Shown here in pieces: positions 1-7,656 of a stretch of 64,000 nucleotides of DNA (its first letter is position 1; each line of letters starts with the position of its first letter). Origin of the DNA: CAVQBL01 sp963710715 (GTDB lineage: Bacteria; Pseudomonadota; Gammaproteobacteria; DSM-16500); the NCBI GenBank assembly GCA_963710715.1, contig CAVQBL010000013.1:248001-312000 (forward strand). Reading direction: 5' to 3'. Below the pieces are notes generated by a model. The model searched no databases, had not been told where the DNA came from, and saw only the letters and a list, made by a program, of their open reading frames with translations. Made by a program: the position numbers and the translations under genes.

Positions 1-1
1 A

Positions 2-427
2 AAAACATTGGAAACTGAATTTGCAAAAGAAATGCATGCATTAAATGCGAAAGCAAAAGCACTAAAGCAACAGCAATTGTTACGTGAGCAAAAGAAATTA
101 GAAGGCATGCGCTCGCAACAATTACAAGGTGTAGTTGATAAATACAAAGCATTAATTACCCAAGCGATTAGTCGTCGTTGGTTGGTGCCAGGCGGAGTCA
201 ATAAAAAATTAGTTTGCCAATTATTAATTCGTTTAGCGCCGGGTGGTATTGTACTGGATGTACAATTAGTAAAAAGCAGCGGCAATTTGGCATTAGATCG
301 CTCAGCGCGTGATGCGGTTTTTAAAGCGTCACCTTTACCTGTGCCAATGGAAGCTGCTTCGTTTGAGCAATTTAGACAATTCGTTTTAAAAGTGAAGCCT
401 GAGAATGTGATGAGTGGGGATGTGTAA
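2..427 (+). CDS. tolA: TolA C-terminal part (5' end outside window)
   Basis: The reading frame is open at the left edge, so only the last ~141 codons are seen. The first ~40 residues are Lys/Gln/Glu-rich helix typical of TolA domain II. The rest (VVDKYKALITQAISRRWLVP, then a beta-rich part with RLAPGGIVLDVQLVKSSGN and ALDRSARDAVFKASPLPVP) matches TolA domain III, which contacts TolB and Pal in the periplasm. TolA links the inner-membrane TolQR motor to outer-membrane Pal and is needed for envelope constriction at division. tolB normally follows directly; here it is 3.6 kb downstream. The family call is firm from the domain III pattern and the nearby tolB-pal-cpoB. Confidence 0.9.
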   Translation, partial: KTLETEFAKEMHALNAKAKALKQQQLLREQKKLEGMRSQQLQGVVDKYKALITQAISRRWLVPGGVNKKLVCQLLIRLAPGGIVLDVQLVKSSGNLALDRSARDAVFKASPLPVPMEAASFEQFRQFVLKVKPENVMSGDV

Positions 428-430
428 GAT

Positions 431-1342
431 ATGAATTTTTCATTATTCAAATGTTTATTATTACTGGTTACTATCACAATTTCTTTTATTAGCACTTGTA
501 TGCCTGTGTTTGCTAGTGCTCAGAAAAAACTGGCAGAGCTTGAAGTTTCCTCTGGTGGACGAATTGGTATATCTGCACTCAATACCGCGAACAATGCACG
601 CATCCAATATCGGGCTGAAGAACGTTTTCCAATGCAAAGCACATTTAAAATGATGGGAGTTTCAGCAATCCTAAAGAAGAGCATGACAAATAGTCATTTG
701 CTTCAACAAAAAATAACGTATAAAAAACAAGATGTGGTTTCTTGGTCACCTATTACAGAACAGCATTTTACTGACGGAATGATGATCTCTGAGCTGTGCG
801 CTGCAGCTATGATGAATAGTGATAACACTGCCATAAATCTTCTCATGAAAAAACTAGGTGGACCTGAAGCTATTACCGTCTTTGCGCGTTCTATTGGCGA
901 TAATACATTCAGAGTAGACAACTGGGAGCCTGAATTAAATTCAAGCCCTAGTGACTTACGTGATACCTCTACGCCTGCAGCCATGGAAAAGAGTTTGCAA
1001 CAGCTAGCGCTTGGAAATGTTTTAGCGTCATCACAACGAGAGCAATTAGTGGCTTGGATGAAAGGCAATACTACCGGAGATACTCGAATCCGCGCGGGTG
1101 TACCGAAAGGATGGATTGTTGCTGATAAAACAGGAGCTAGCAATAGTTATGGAATATCGAATGATATTGGAATAATTTGGCCACCAAAGTGTGCTCCCAT
1201 TGTTATAGCAATATATTCTATACAAAATAAGAAAGATTCAACTCGTCGGGATGATGTCATTGCATCAGCTACGCATATGTTGCTTGATGAATTTGCAAAA
1301 ACTGACCAGTGCATTAAACTGAGAGGTAAATCCGGCATTTGA
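431..1342 (+). CDS. Class A serine beta-lactamase
   Basis: 303 residues with an N-terminal signal peptide (hydrophobic residues 8-28, cleavage near VFASA-Q), so periplasmic. All class A landmarks are present: S70-T-F-K73, S130-D-N132, E166 and N170 in the omega-loop motif WEPELN, and K233-T-G235. The first three fall on their Ambler numbers even in raw numbering. It should hydrolyse penicillins and possibly cephalosporins by an acyl-serine mechanism; spectrum cannot be read from sequence. It starts 3 nt after the tolA stop, so it is probably cotranscribed with tolA, an unusual place. No regulator (ampR/blaI) is adjacent. Confidence 0.92.
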   Translation: MNFSLFKCLLLLVTITISFISTCMPVFASAQKKLAELEVSSGGRIGISALNTANNARIQYRAEERFPMQSTFKMMGVSAILKKSMTNSHLLQQKITYKKQDVVSWSPITEQHFTDGMMISELCAAAMMNSDNTAINLLMKKLGGPEAITVFARSIGDNTFRVDNWEPELNSSPSDLRDTSTPAAMEKSLQQLALGNVLASSQREQLVAWMKGNTTGDTRIRAGVPKGWIVADKTGASNSYGISNDIGIIWPPKCAPIVIAIYSIQNKKDSTRRDDVIASATHMLLDEFAKTDQCIKLRGKSGI

Positions 1343-1348
1343 TAACTG

Positions 1349-1470
1349 TCGAAGCCCCGTCATTGCGAGCCCGCGCGCGCTTTTTTGCGCGGGCGTGGCA
1401 ATCCAGGGAGCACAAAAACGTTCCCCTGCTTCGCATGAAAAGCACATGCTCGCAATGACGGGGCTTCGAT
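1349..1470. repeat. REP-A palindromic repeat, copy 1
   Basis: About 120 bp beginning and ending in a perfect 21-bp inverted repeat (1349-1369 against 1449-1469) whose core is GTCATTGCGAG/CTCGCAATGAC, with an inner GC-rich hairpin and the motif GGCAATCCAGG. Related copies lie at 14620-14721, 26891-26989, 29415-29511 and 33660-33764. All are intergenic or at gene ends. Confidence 0.85.
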
Positions 1471-1711
1471 CTAACTTCAGCGCTCACCGCACGTGTGGCA
1501 TAGTCAGGAGAAATTTTGAGATGTGGGTAATGATATGTGTCAAGCCTGACCCCATCAAGACCCCGCTTAATTAAGCTGGCTATGGCTGTTGGATCCAATC
1601 GAATTTTCTTCCTAGCCCCTACTTTATTCTGATCAAAATATATACATTGTTAGTTAATTATGTCATACTATTCCCAAATACCATTAATTTATTGTCGAGG
1701 AGTTCTCAAAA
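1471..1711. other. Intergenic stretch with mobile-element end remnant
   Basis: No gene is seen. At 1524-1538 the 15-mer GTGGGTAATGATATG exactly matches the right end of the IS200-like element at 56029-56845, and is followed by a short palindrome half ending GACCCC, as at the right flank of that IS. This looks like a leftover IS end. The last ~90 bp are AT-rich and lead to the Shine-Dalgarno-like GAGG at 1697-1700, upstream of the ankyrin gene. Confidence 0.4.
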
Positions 1712-3277
1712 ATGAAAAAAAGGCAGTCTGATCCTAACCAACCCAAACCCATAAAGAGTGAAGTAAAAGAGAATGAAGCAAAGAACTTACTGGATCGCGT
1801 ATTAGAGTTACCCGATGATCCGTCCCAGCATGTTTTTTCATATTTTAATTCTGCTACTCTAACAAAAGTTAGCAGCCAGGTTTCTAAAAAAACTGCTAAA
1901 AATGAGGAAATGAAAAAGCAAGCACAAATACGATGGTATAATCTATATCGGCTTCATTTTCCTGATAATAGTAATGATGAATTTGATGCCAAGATCGATT
2001 ATAAGAAAAAACTCCTAAACCCAGATTCTCTCAAATATCAGTCTCCGCGCGCAAAAACATTGGTGAGATTAGTAAAAGAAAATGACTTAGAGGAAATCAA
2101 GAAACAGAACCTTGAGCCAAAAGAAATATTCTCTTGTAGAGATCTTCCGAATAATAATTTTAAAGAGAAAAATTTGTTAGAGTTGGCTATTCAAAATCGA
2201 TATCAGTCCCTGCTCGATTATTTTTATTTATTAGTATTTCAGCAAAAAAATATACCAAACGAGGATCTTCTTTATCTAATTCATTCTATGGTTATCAGTA
2301 ATCAGGTTGAAGGAATTAAAGAATTGATCCGCAGAAAGATTGAAGTGAATGTACCTCTTGATGATAAGGGTAATAGGGCATTTTTCATAGCTGCATACAA
2401 TGGTTATGACAAACTAGCGGCTCTTTTATTGAAGGAAGAAAAAATTGATGTGAATGCAACTTTTCAAGGCGGCACAGCACTTTTTATGGCTGCTGAGAAT
2501 GGTCGTGACGAAGTGGTTAAGTGTTTGCTGCAGGTGCTAGGAATTAACGTGAATGCAGCTCTTCCTGATGGTCGCACACCGCTTTTCATAGCTGCTGAGA
2601 ATGGTCATGACATAGTAGTTAAGCGCTTGCTGCAGATGCCAGAAATTAACGTGAATGCAGCAGCTCTTGCTGATGGTCGCACACCGCTTTTGATTGCTAC
2701 TATGAAAAAACGTCCTAAAGTAGTTGAGGCATTGTTAGAAATGAAAGAAATTGATGTGAATGCAATAAGTGATATTGGCACAGCACTTCATGTGGCTCTC
2801 TTTTGTCAGGATGAGGAAATCATTGCCCTTTTGCTAAACTCGTCAAAAATCAATGTGAATGCTGCTACTCGTGATAATGGTGTCACGCCGCTTTTTATAG
2901 CTGCTGAAAAGAATCTTTATAAAGTTGTGGATATGATGCTTGGTAAAGCTGATCATATTGATATTGACGTAAAAATATTTGAAAAAACACTCCTTGAGGT
3001 GACCACAGATCAAAGAATTAAAAAGCTATTCTTAATCAAAAAACTTGATATGCATATCCAAACTATAAAAAAAGAAGAAAAAAGAATTGGGATTTTCGAT
3101 CACTCAGAAATAAAGGCTACAATCGCTTTAAAAGAGGCATTAACAAAAGATGTAGATATAAGTTCTTTATCAAAAAAACATCCCGCTTTATTGAAAGGAG
3201 AGTTGGGTAAAATTTATCAACGAGCGAAGGAGTCACTCGCAATTAAAAGTAGTAACAAAACGTGCACAATTAGCTAG
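1712..3277 (+). CDS. F-box/ankyrin-repeat protein with C-terminal CaaX-like motif (candidate AnkB-type effector)
   Basis: 521 residues, no signal peptide. Residues ~27-80 resemble an F-box: LELPDDPSQHVFSYFNSATL, then KVSSQVSK and IRWYNLYRLHFP. Residues ~175-420 contain at least six ankyrin repeats (patterns GGTALFMAAENGRDEVVKCL, GRTPLFIAAENGHDIVVKRL, GTALHVALF), many ending in I(D/N)VNA. The protein ends K-T-C-T-I-S; the last four residues fit a CaaX box with Ser at X. F-box plus ankyrin plus CaaX is the architecture of Legionella pneumophila AnkB, a Dot/Icm effector that is farnesylated in the host and recruits SCF ubiquitin ligase. Translocation and prenylation here are inference. The gene sits between bla and msrA in the split tol-pal cluster. 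Confidence 0.8.
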   Translation: MKKRQSDPNQPKPIKSEVKENEAKNLLDRVLELPDDPSQHVFSYFNSATLTKVSSQVSKKTAKNEEMKKQAQIRWYNLYRLHFPDNSNDEFDAKIDYKKKLLNPDSLKYQSPRAKTLVRLVKENDLEEIKKQNLEPKEIFSCRDLPNNNFKEKNLLELAIQNRYQSLLDYFYLLVFQQKNIPNEDLLYLIHSMVISNQVEGIKELIRRKIEVNVPLDDKGNRAFFIAAYNGYDKLAALLLKEEKIDVNATFQGGTALFMAAENGRDEVVKCLLQVLGINVNAALPDGRTPLFIAAENGHDIVVKRLLQMPEINVNAAALADGRTPLLIATMKKRPKVVEALLEMKEIDVNAISDIGTALHVALFCQDEEIIALLLNSSKINVNAATRDNGVTPLFIAAEKNLYKVVDMMLGKADHIDIDVKIFEKTLLEVTTDQRIKKLFLIKKLDMHIQTIKKEEKRIGIFDHSEIKATIALKEALTKDVDISSLSKKHPALLKGELGKIYQRAKESLAIKSSNKTCTIS

Positions 3278-3324
3278 TCTCGAAGCTCCTCCCTTTGAAA
3301 AGGAGGCTTTATCCGGGCTAGAAT

Positions 3325-3789
3325 TTAACAATATGATTTTCCCTGCTTAAGCAAATACTGTTGATGGTATTCTTCAGCACGATAAAATTGAGAGGCTGGA
3401 AGAATTTGCGTAACAATGGGTTTAGAAAATCTTTTAGCTTGAATTAATTGTTCTTTTGATTTGATTGCAGCGGCCTGCTGTGCTGGCGTGTGATAAAAAA
3501 TAACGGAACGATATTGTGTGCCAAAATCAGGTCCTTGAGAGTTTAACGTTGTTGGATTGTGATTATTCCAAAATATCTCGAGTAATTGCTCATAGGAAAT
3601 TTTATTGGGGTCATACGTGATTTCTACCGCTTCAGCGTGTCCAGTCGTGTCGGAACAAACCATTTGATAAGTTGGCTTAGGAACCTGTCCGCCGATATAG
3701 CCAACTTGCGTTGCAATAATACCATCGAGTTGGCGAAATAATTCTTCAACTCCCCAAAAACAACCCGCTGCAAATGTGGCTTTTTCCAT
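3325..3789 (-). CDS. msrA: Peptide methionine sulfoxide reductase MsrA
   Basis: 154 residues starting MEKATFAAGCFWGVEELF; the catalytic Cys lies in the GCFWG motif. FGTQYRSVIFYH and a C-terminal Cys (KSYC) are also typical. It reduces methionine-S-sulfoxide in proteins, repairing oxidative damage in the cytoplasm. The frame stays open upstream to 3945 and beyond, but those codons belong to an ABC ATPase remnant; MsrA homologues start at the Met chosen here (codon at 3787-3789). It is antisense to the surrounding tol genes. Confidence 0.93.
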   Translation of the reverse strand: MEKATFAAGCFWGVEELFRQLDGIIATQVGYIGGQVPKPTYQMVCSDTTGHAEAVEITYDPNKISYEQLLEIFWNNHNPTTLNSQGPDFGTQYRSVIFYHTPAQQAAAIKSKEQLIQAKRFSKPIVTQILPASQFYRAEEYHQQYLLKQGKSYC

Positions 3790-3984
3790 ATTAATAACAT
3801 GCCTCCAATAATAGAGTTCTTTTGTTTTTTTATCTAACGTTGACCTCTCCTCATGATCAATTATAGCAAAGATTTTGCCATGTTTTAGCGCGAGGATACG
3901 ATTACCATAATGCATAGCAATATCTAAATCATGTGTCGTGAGCAAACAAGTGATATTGTGTTTTTTTGGCGTTAAATAAAGATT
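3790..3984 (-). pseudogene. Remnant of ABC transporter ATP-binding protein (FecE-like C-terminus)
   Basis: In frame upstream of msrA, about 60 codons read LYLTPKKHNITCLLTTHDLD then IAMHYGNRILALKHGKIFAI. This is the H-loop (TTHDLD) and following strand of siderophore/hemin-type ABC ATPases. Walker A, signature and Walker B are missing, and the remnant stops against the tolB leader, so it is a gene tail fused in frame to msrA by deletion. It suggests that an ABC transport gene was lost when this cargo entered the tol region. Confidence 0.6.
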
Positions 3985-4042
3985 TATGAAGCACTTTAAG
4001 TATGGTATAAATCAAGCAGTAAAATGGAAGAGAGTAACCACC

Positions 4043-5326
4043 ATGAAAAAATTAGCGATTGCTTTTTTATTGTTTTTTACTAGCGTAGTTTCTCATTACA
4101 CATATGCTATGCTCAATCTCGAATTAACACGCGGAATAGCCGGTGCTGTACCGATTGCAATTATTCCATTTAGCATACAAGGTGGAATGCCACCACAAGA
4201 TGTCTCTGGCATTATTAGCCAAGATTTGAATCACAGCGGTCGCTTTAAAGTTAGAAACCCACGATTTACAAATGACTACCGTAGTTTAGGCATTGATAAC
4301 GTGGTTGTGGGAGAAGTTCAAGGCGTTGGAGGTGGTCGTTATCAAGTGAGGTTTAAATTATTAGATGTGTTTAAAGGCAGTAACACTGCATCACCTGTGT
4401 TAATAAGCAAAACCTGGGTTGTATCCAGTAATGATTTACGGGTTGTTGCACATCGTATTAGTGATTTGGTTTATAAACAGGTACTGGGTGTACGAGGGAT
4501 TTTTTCCACACGTTTAGCTTATATCGTTGTTCAGCGATCCCCTCAAGGTAAACCCATTCAATATACTTTAGAAGTGACTGACCAAGATGGCTTTAATCCC
4601 AGACCTTTATTGACTTCATCTGATCCTATTATGTCACCGGCATGGTCGCCCAATGGGAAACAAATTGCTTATGTTTCGTTTGAGAAAAAACACGCCGCTA
4701 TTTTTATCGAAGATGTTGCAACCGGTACACGGCGTTTAGTGAGTGAGTTCATTGGCATTAATGGTGCGCCTGCTTGGTCTCCTGATGGTAGAAAACTTGC
4801 ATTGGTATTATCTAAGAGTGGTGCGCCCAATATTTATGTTCTGAGCTTAGCAACACGGCAACTTACGCAACTGACGAATGATTATTACATTAATACAGAA
4901 CCCGCTTGGGCACCGAATGGAAAGAGTCTTCTTTTCACTTCCAATCGGGGGGGGACACCGCAAATTTATAAAATGAACTTGGCTACGCGCGCAGTAGCAC
5001 GTGTAACGTATGATGGAAAATATAATGCCCGAGCTTCATATACGCCCGATGGTTCTCATATTGTCGTGCTGAATCAGGATTCAGGGTTATTTAATATTGG
5101 TATTTTGGATTTAGATACCAACAGCTTCCGCGTACTGACGAATGGTTCGCGTACAGATAATGATTCACCTAGCATTGCGCCCAACGGCAGCATGATACTG
5201 TATGGTACTGTCCACAAAGGTCGTAGCATGTTAGGTATGATTGCTACCGATGGCAGCATTCAATTACGCTTGCCGGGTCGAAATGGGGAAGTTCAAGACC
5301 CCGCATGGTCGCCATTTTTATCTTGA
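4043..5326 (+). CDS. tolB: Tol-Pal system beta-propeller protein TolB
   Basis: 427 residues from the ATG at 4043, preceded by a GGAAGAGAG-like ribosome site; the in-frame ATG at 3986 would put 19 non-signal residues before the signal peptide MKKLAIAFLLFFTSVVSHYTYA. An N-terminal alpha/beta domain (IAIIPF, MPPQDVSGIISQDLNHSGRF) is followed by repeated propeller blades with the hallmark SPAWSPNGKQIAYVS, APAWSPDGRKLAL, EPAWAPNGKSLLF, and ends DPAWSPFLS. TolB is periplasmic and binds Pal and TolA. It lies 63 nt before pal, as in the usual operon. Confidence 0.95.
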   Translation: MKKLAIAFLLFFTSVVSHYTYAMLNLELTRGIAGAVPIAIIPFSIQGGMPPQDVSGIISQDLNHSGRFKVRNPRFTNDYRSLGIDNVVVGEVQGVGGGRYQVRFKLLDVFKGSNTASPVLISKTWVVSSNDLRVVAHRISDLVYKQVLGVRGIFSTRLAYIVVQRSPQGKPIQYTLEVTDQDGFNPRPLLTSSDPIMSPAWSPNGKQIAYVSFEKKHAAIFIEDVATGTRRLVSEFIGINGAPAWSPDGRKLALVLSKSGAPNIYVLSLATRQLTQLTNDYYINTEPAWAPNGKSLLFTSNRGGTPQIYKMNLATRAVARVTYDGKYNARASYTPDGSHIVVLNQDSGLFNIGILDLDTNSFRVLTNGSRTDNDSPSIAPNGSMILYGTVHKGRSMLGMIATDGSIQLRLPGRNGEVQDPAWSPFLS

Positions 5327-5389
5327 TATAAGGATTTTTCGCGGTATACTCGTTGCATACAAAACAAGCTTTAAGAGGGAGAAAATGAT

Positions 5390-5926
5390 ATGAAGCTCGG
5401 TAAATTAATTCTAGTCGTGTTTATCATTTGCAATATCATGCTGCTTGCAGGTTGTGCCAATACACACTCGGGGAAAAAACTGTATGGAGATGACCGAGGA
5501 GCTAGATATGCTGGTTATGGCATGAATGGGGCACGCACTTCCGGCCTTGGTGAAGGCTCAAATTTTGATGAAGAAGGTGGATCTCGCAGAATGGCGAAGC
5601 GCACATTCTATTTTGACTTTGATAGAAGTGACATCCATCAAGAAGATAGACCAGCGATTTTAGCCCATGCAGGACATCTTGCTGGCCATCCTGATTCAAA
5701 AATTATATTAGAAGGCCATACCGATCCACGCGGTAGCCGTGAATACAATATTGCGTTAGGTGAAAATCGTGCGAACGCTGTGTCTCATTTATTAAAATCA
5801 AAAGGTGTTAAACCATCGCAGGTTCGTGTTGTAAGTTATGGCGCAGAAAAGCTAGCTGTTCCAGGCCGATCTGAAGATGATTATCGATTGGATCGTCGGG
5901 CGATTATTACCGAATCAAAAAATTAA
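5390..5926 (+). CDS. pal: Peptidoglycan-associated lipoprotein Pal
   Basis: 178 residues. The signal peptide ends in lipobox LAGC (Cys22), so it should be lipid-anchored to the outer membrane. The C-terminal OmpA-like domain (residues ~67-178) has FYFDFDRSDI, ILEGHTDPRGSREYNIALGE and RANAV, the last two being diaminopimelate-binding parts. It ties the outer membrane to peptidoglycan and works with TolA/TolB in division. It is preceded by the ribosome site AAGAGGGAG and followed after 3 nt by cpoB. Confidence 0.96.
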   Translation: MKLGKLILVVFIICNIMLLAGCANTHSGKKLYGDDRGARYAGYGMNGARTSGLGEGSNFDEEGGSRRMAKRTFYFDFDRSDIHQEDRPAILAHAGHLAGHPDSKIILEGHTDPRGSREYNIALGENRANAVSHLLKSKGVKPSQVRVVSYGAEKLAVPGRSEDDYRLDRRAIITESKN

Positions 5927-5929
5927 ACT

Positions 5930-6895
5930 ATGTTGATTACTCACTTAAAAAAAGCGCTAGTTTTGATGATGGTATGTGCCAGCATTGCTTCAACCGCTTT
6001 TGCCGAAGATGCACCTGTTTATGATGTAGATAGTTATCCTCCTCAATTTGATGGTGAGGCAGCACCTGATACGACTCCTAATGTGCCTGATGGGCAGTTT
6101 TCAGCGGATGAGCAACAACAGTTTGTGCCTGTCAGTCCATCTCCGAGAGTACCTAGCCTTGATCAACGAATTGCACGGCTGGAACAGCAGATTAAAAACA
6201 TGCAGCGTTCAGACGCATCTTCTCGAGCTGACTCATTGCAAAATCAAGTCCAATTATTACGTGGACAAGTTGAAGATTTGACTCATCAGTTACAGCAATT
6301 GCAAGAACAACAGAAAACGATGTACTCGGATTTGGATAGGCGTTTAAGTGGTCGCCCAGCAAACGGTAAAGCAGGCAAAGCAGTTATTGCTTCTCCTCAA
6401 GCGTCGGCTATGCCAGGTGTCTCATCAGCTGCGGCATCAGCAAAATCAGCGGCGAATTTAGCAAAGCCAGCGGTGGTAGCGGCGGTGGCACCTGATCAGC
6501 CTAATGTGGCAGAAGAGCAGCAAATTTATCAGGCAGCGTATAATTTAATTAAAGCTAAAAAATACAGTGAAGCAGCAACGCAATTACAAAAAATGTTACA
6601 GAAATACCCATCAGGCCTTTTTGCAGCGAATGCGCATTATTGGTTAGGTGAATTGTATGGATTAATGGGTAAAAATGAGCAAGCCATTGAGGAGTTTGCG
6701 AATGTCATAAGAAATTACCCAGAGAGCCCCAAAGTTTCCGAAGCGCAATTAAAACTCGGACTGATCTTTGTGGGATTGTTGAAGTGGCCAGATGCAAAGC
6801 TCGCATTCAAGAAAGTCATCAATCGTTATCCAGGGACATCATCGGCTCGTTTAGCTGCGGAACAGCTTCAGCAGATAAAACAAGCGGGACATTAA
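5930..6895 (+). CDS. cpoB: Cell division coordinator CpoB (YbgF)
   Basis: 321 residues with a signal peptide (cleavage near STAFA-E). Residues ~80-145 form a coiled coil (LDQRIARLEQQIKNMQ, LQNQVQLLRGQVEDL) that trimerises in homologues. An Ala/Pro-rich linker follows, then TPR repeats from ~190 to the end (QIYQAAYNLIKAKKYSEA, ANAHYWLGELYGLMGKNEQA). CpoB is periplasmic and coordinates peptidoglycan synthesis with Tol-driven outer-membrane constriction. It directly follows pal; its TAA overlaps the ATG of queE. Confidence 0.94.
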   Translation: MLITHLKKALVLMMVCASIASTAFAEDAPVYDVDSYPPQFDGEAAPDTTPNVPDGQFSADEQQQFVPVSPSPRVPSLDQRIARLEQQIKNMQRSDASSRADSLQNQVQLLRGQVEDLTHQLQQLQEQQKTMYSDLDRRLSGRPANGKAGKAVIASPQASAMPGVSSAAASAKSAANLAKPAVVAAVAPDQPNVAEEQQIYQAAYNLIKAKKYSEAATQLQKMLQKYPSGLFAANAHYWLGELYGLMGKNEQAIEEFANVIRNYPESPKVSEAQLKLGLIFVGLLKWPDAKLAFKKVINRYPGTSSARLAAEQLQQIKQAGH

Positions 6896-7536
6896 TGAGT
6901 CGGCTGCGTATCACTGAAATTTTTTTTTCCTTGCAAGGTGAAACACGAACAGTAGGATTACCCACTGTTTTCGTACGTTTAACAGGCTGCCCCCTACGCT
7001 GTGGCTATTGTGATACAGCCTACGCTTTTCAAGGCGGAGAGTGGCGTGAAATGGATGAGATTCTTAAACAAGTTGCAAGTTATGGTGCGCATTATGTTAC
7101 TGTCACCGGAGGCGAACCCTTAGCACAAAAGCCTTGTATTGAGCTGTTGCAACGCTTATGTGATGTGGGTTATGAGGTTTCTTTAGAGACCAGTGGTGCG
7201 CTGGATGTGTCGCAAGTCGATCCTCGCGTTGTTAAAGTCTTAGATATCAAAACACCCGGCTCAGGTGAAGTGCATAGAAATCTTTTTACTAATCTTGCTC
7301 ATTTGCTTCTCCATGATCAAATTAAATTTGTAATCTGTGACCAGGCAGATTACGTTTGGTCAAAGGATATTATTAAACAACATAAATTAACGGATATTTG
7401 TCAGGTGCTTTTTTCACCGAGTTATCAACAGCAACCTGCAGGGCAATTAGCGGATTGGATTCTGCAAGATCGCTTACCTGTACGCCTACAAATCCAATTG
7501 CATAAGTATCTTTGGGGTGATGTGCCGGGGCGTTGA
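6895..7536 (+). CDS. queE: 7-carboxy-7-deazaguanine synthase QueE
   Basis: 213 residues from the ATG at 6895, which overlaps the cpoB stop (TAATG); an upstream in-frame start would run through cpoB. The radical-SAM cluster motif CPLRCGYCD (CxxxCxxC) is at residues ~32-40, preceded by SLQGETRTVGLPTVFVRLTG, with VTVTGGEPLAQ further on. It converts 6-carboxytetrahydropterin to CDG in queuosine biosynthesis. cpoB-queE linkage is common in gammaproteobacteria. Confidence 0.95.
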   Translation: MSRLRITEIFFSLQGETRTVGLPTVFVRLTGCPLRCGYCDTAYAFQGGEWREMDEILKQVASYGAHYVTVTGGEPLAQKPCIELLQRLCDVGYEVSLETSGALDVSQVDPRVVKVLDIKTPGSGEVHRNLFTNLAHLLLHDQIKFVICDQADYVWSKDIIKQHKLTDICQVLFSPSYQQQPAGQLADWILQDRLPVRLQIQLHKYLWGDVPGR

Positions 7537-7575
7537 TATTTTTATATAAATCTGTATGATTTGCTATCTTCAATT

Positions 7576-7651
7576 GGGTCGTTAGCTCAGTCGGTAGAGC
7601 AGCAGGCTTTTAACCTGTTGGTCCTGCGTTCGAATCGCAGACGACCCACCA
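7576..7651 (+). tRNA. tRNA-Lys (anticodon TTT), CCA encoded
   Basis: Acceptor stem GGGTCGT/ACGACCC, D-arm GCTCAGTCGGTAGAGC, anticodon loop CTTTTAA within stem GCAGG/CCTGT, T-arm CTGCG-TTCGAAT-CGCAG, discriminator A and a templated CCA. It closely matches the E. coli Lys-UUU tRNA. It is 6 nt from the 3' end of the convergent opgB-like gene. Confidence 0.97.
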
Positions 7652-7656
7652 AAATT

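Noticed and set aside
703..1143. 146-codon minus-strand frame within the beta-lactamase
   Set aside because: Antisense shadow; the plus-strand gene has all catalytic motifs.
3325..3945. MsrA with a 52-residue N-terminal extension
   Set aside because: The extension matches an ABC ATPase C-terminus, not an MsrA domain; treated as a separate remnant.
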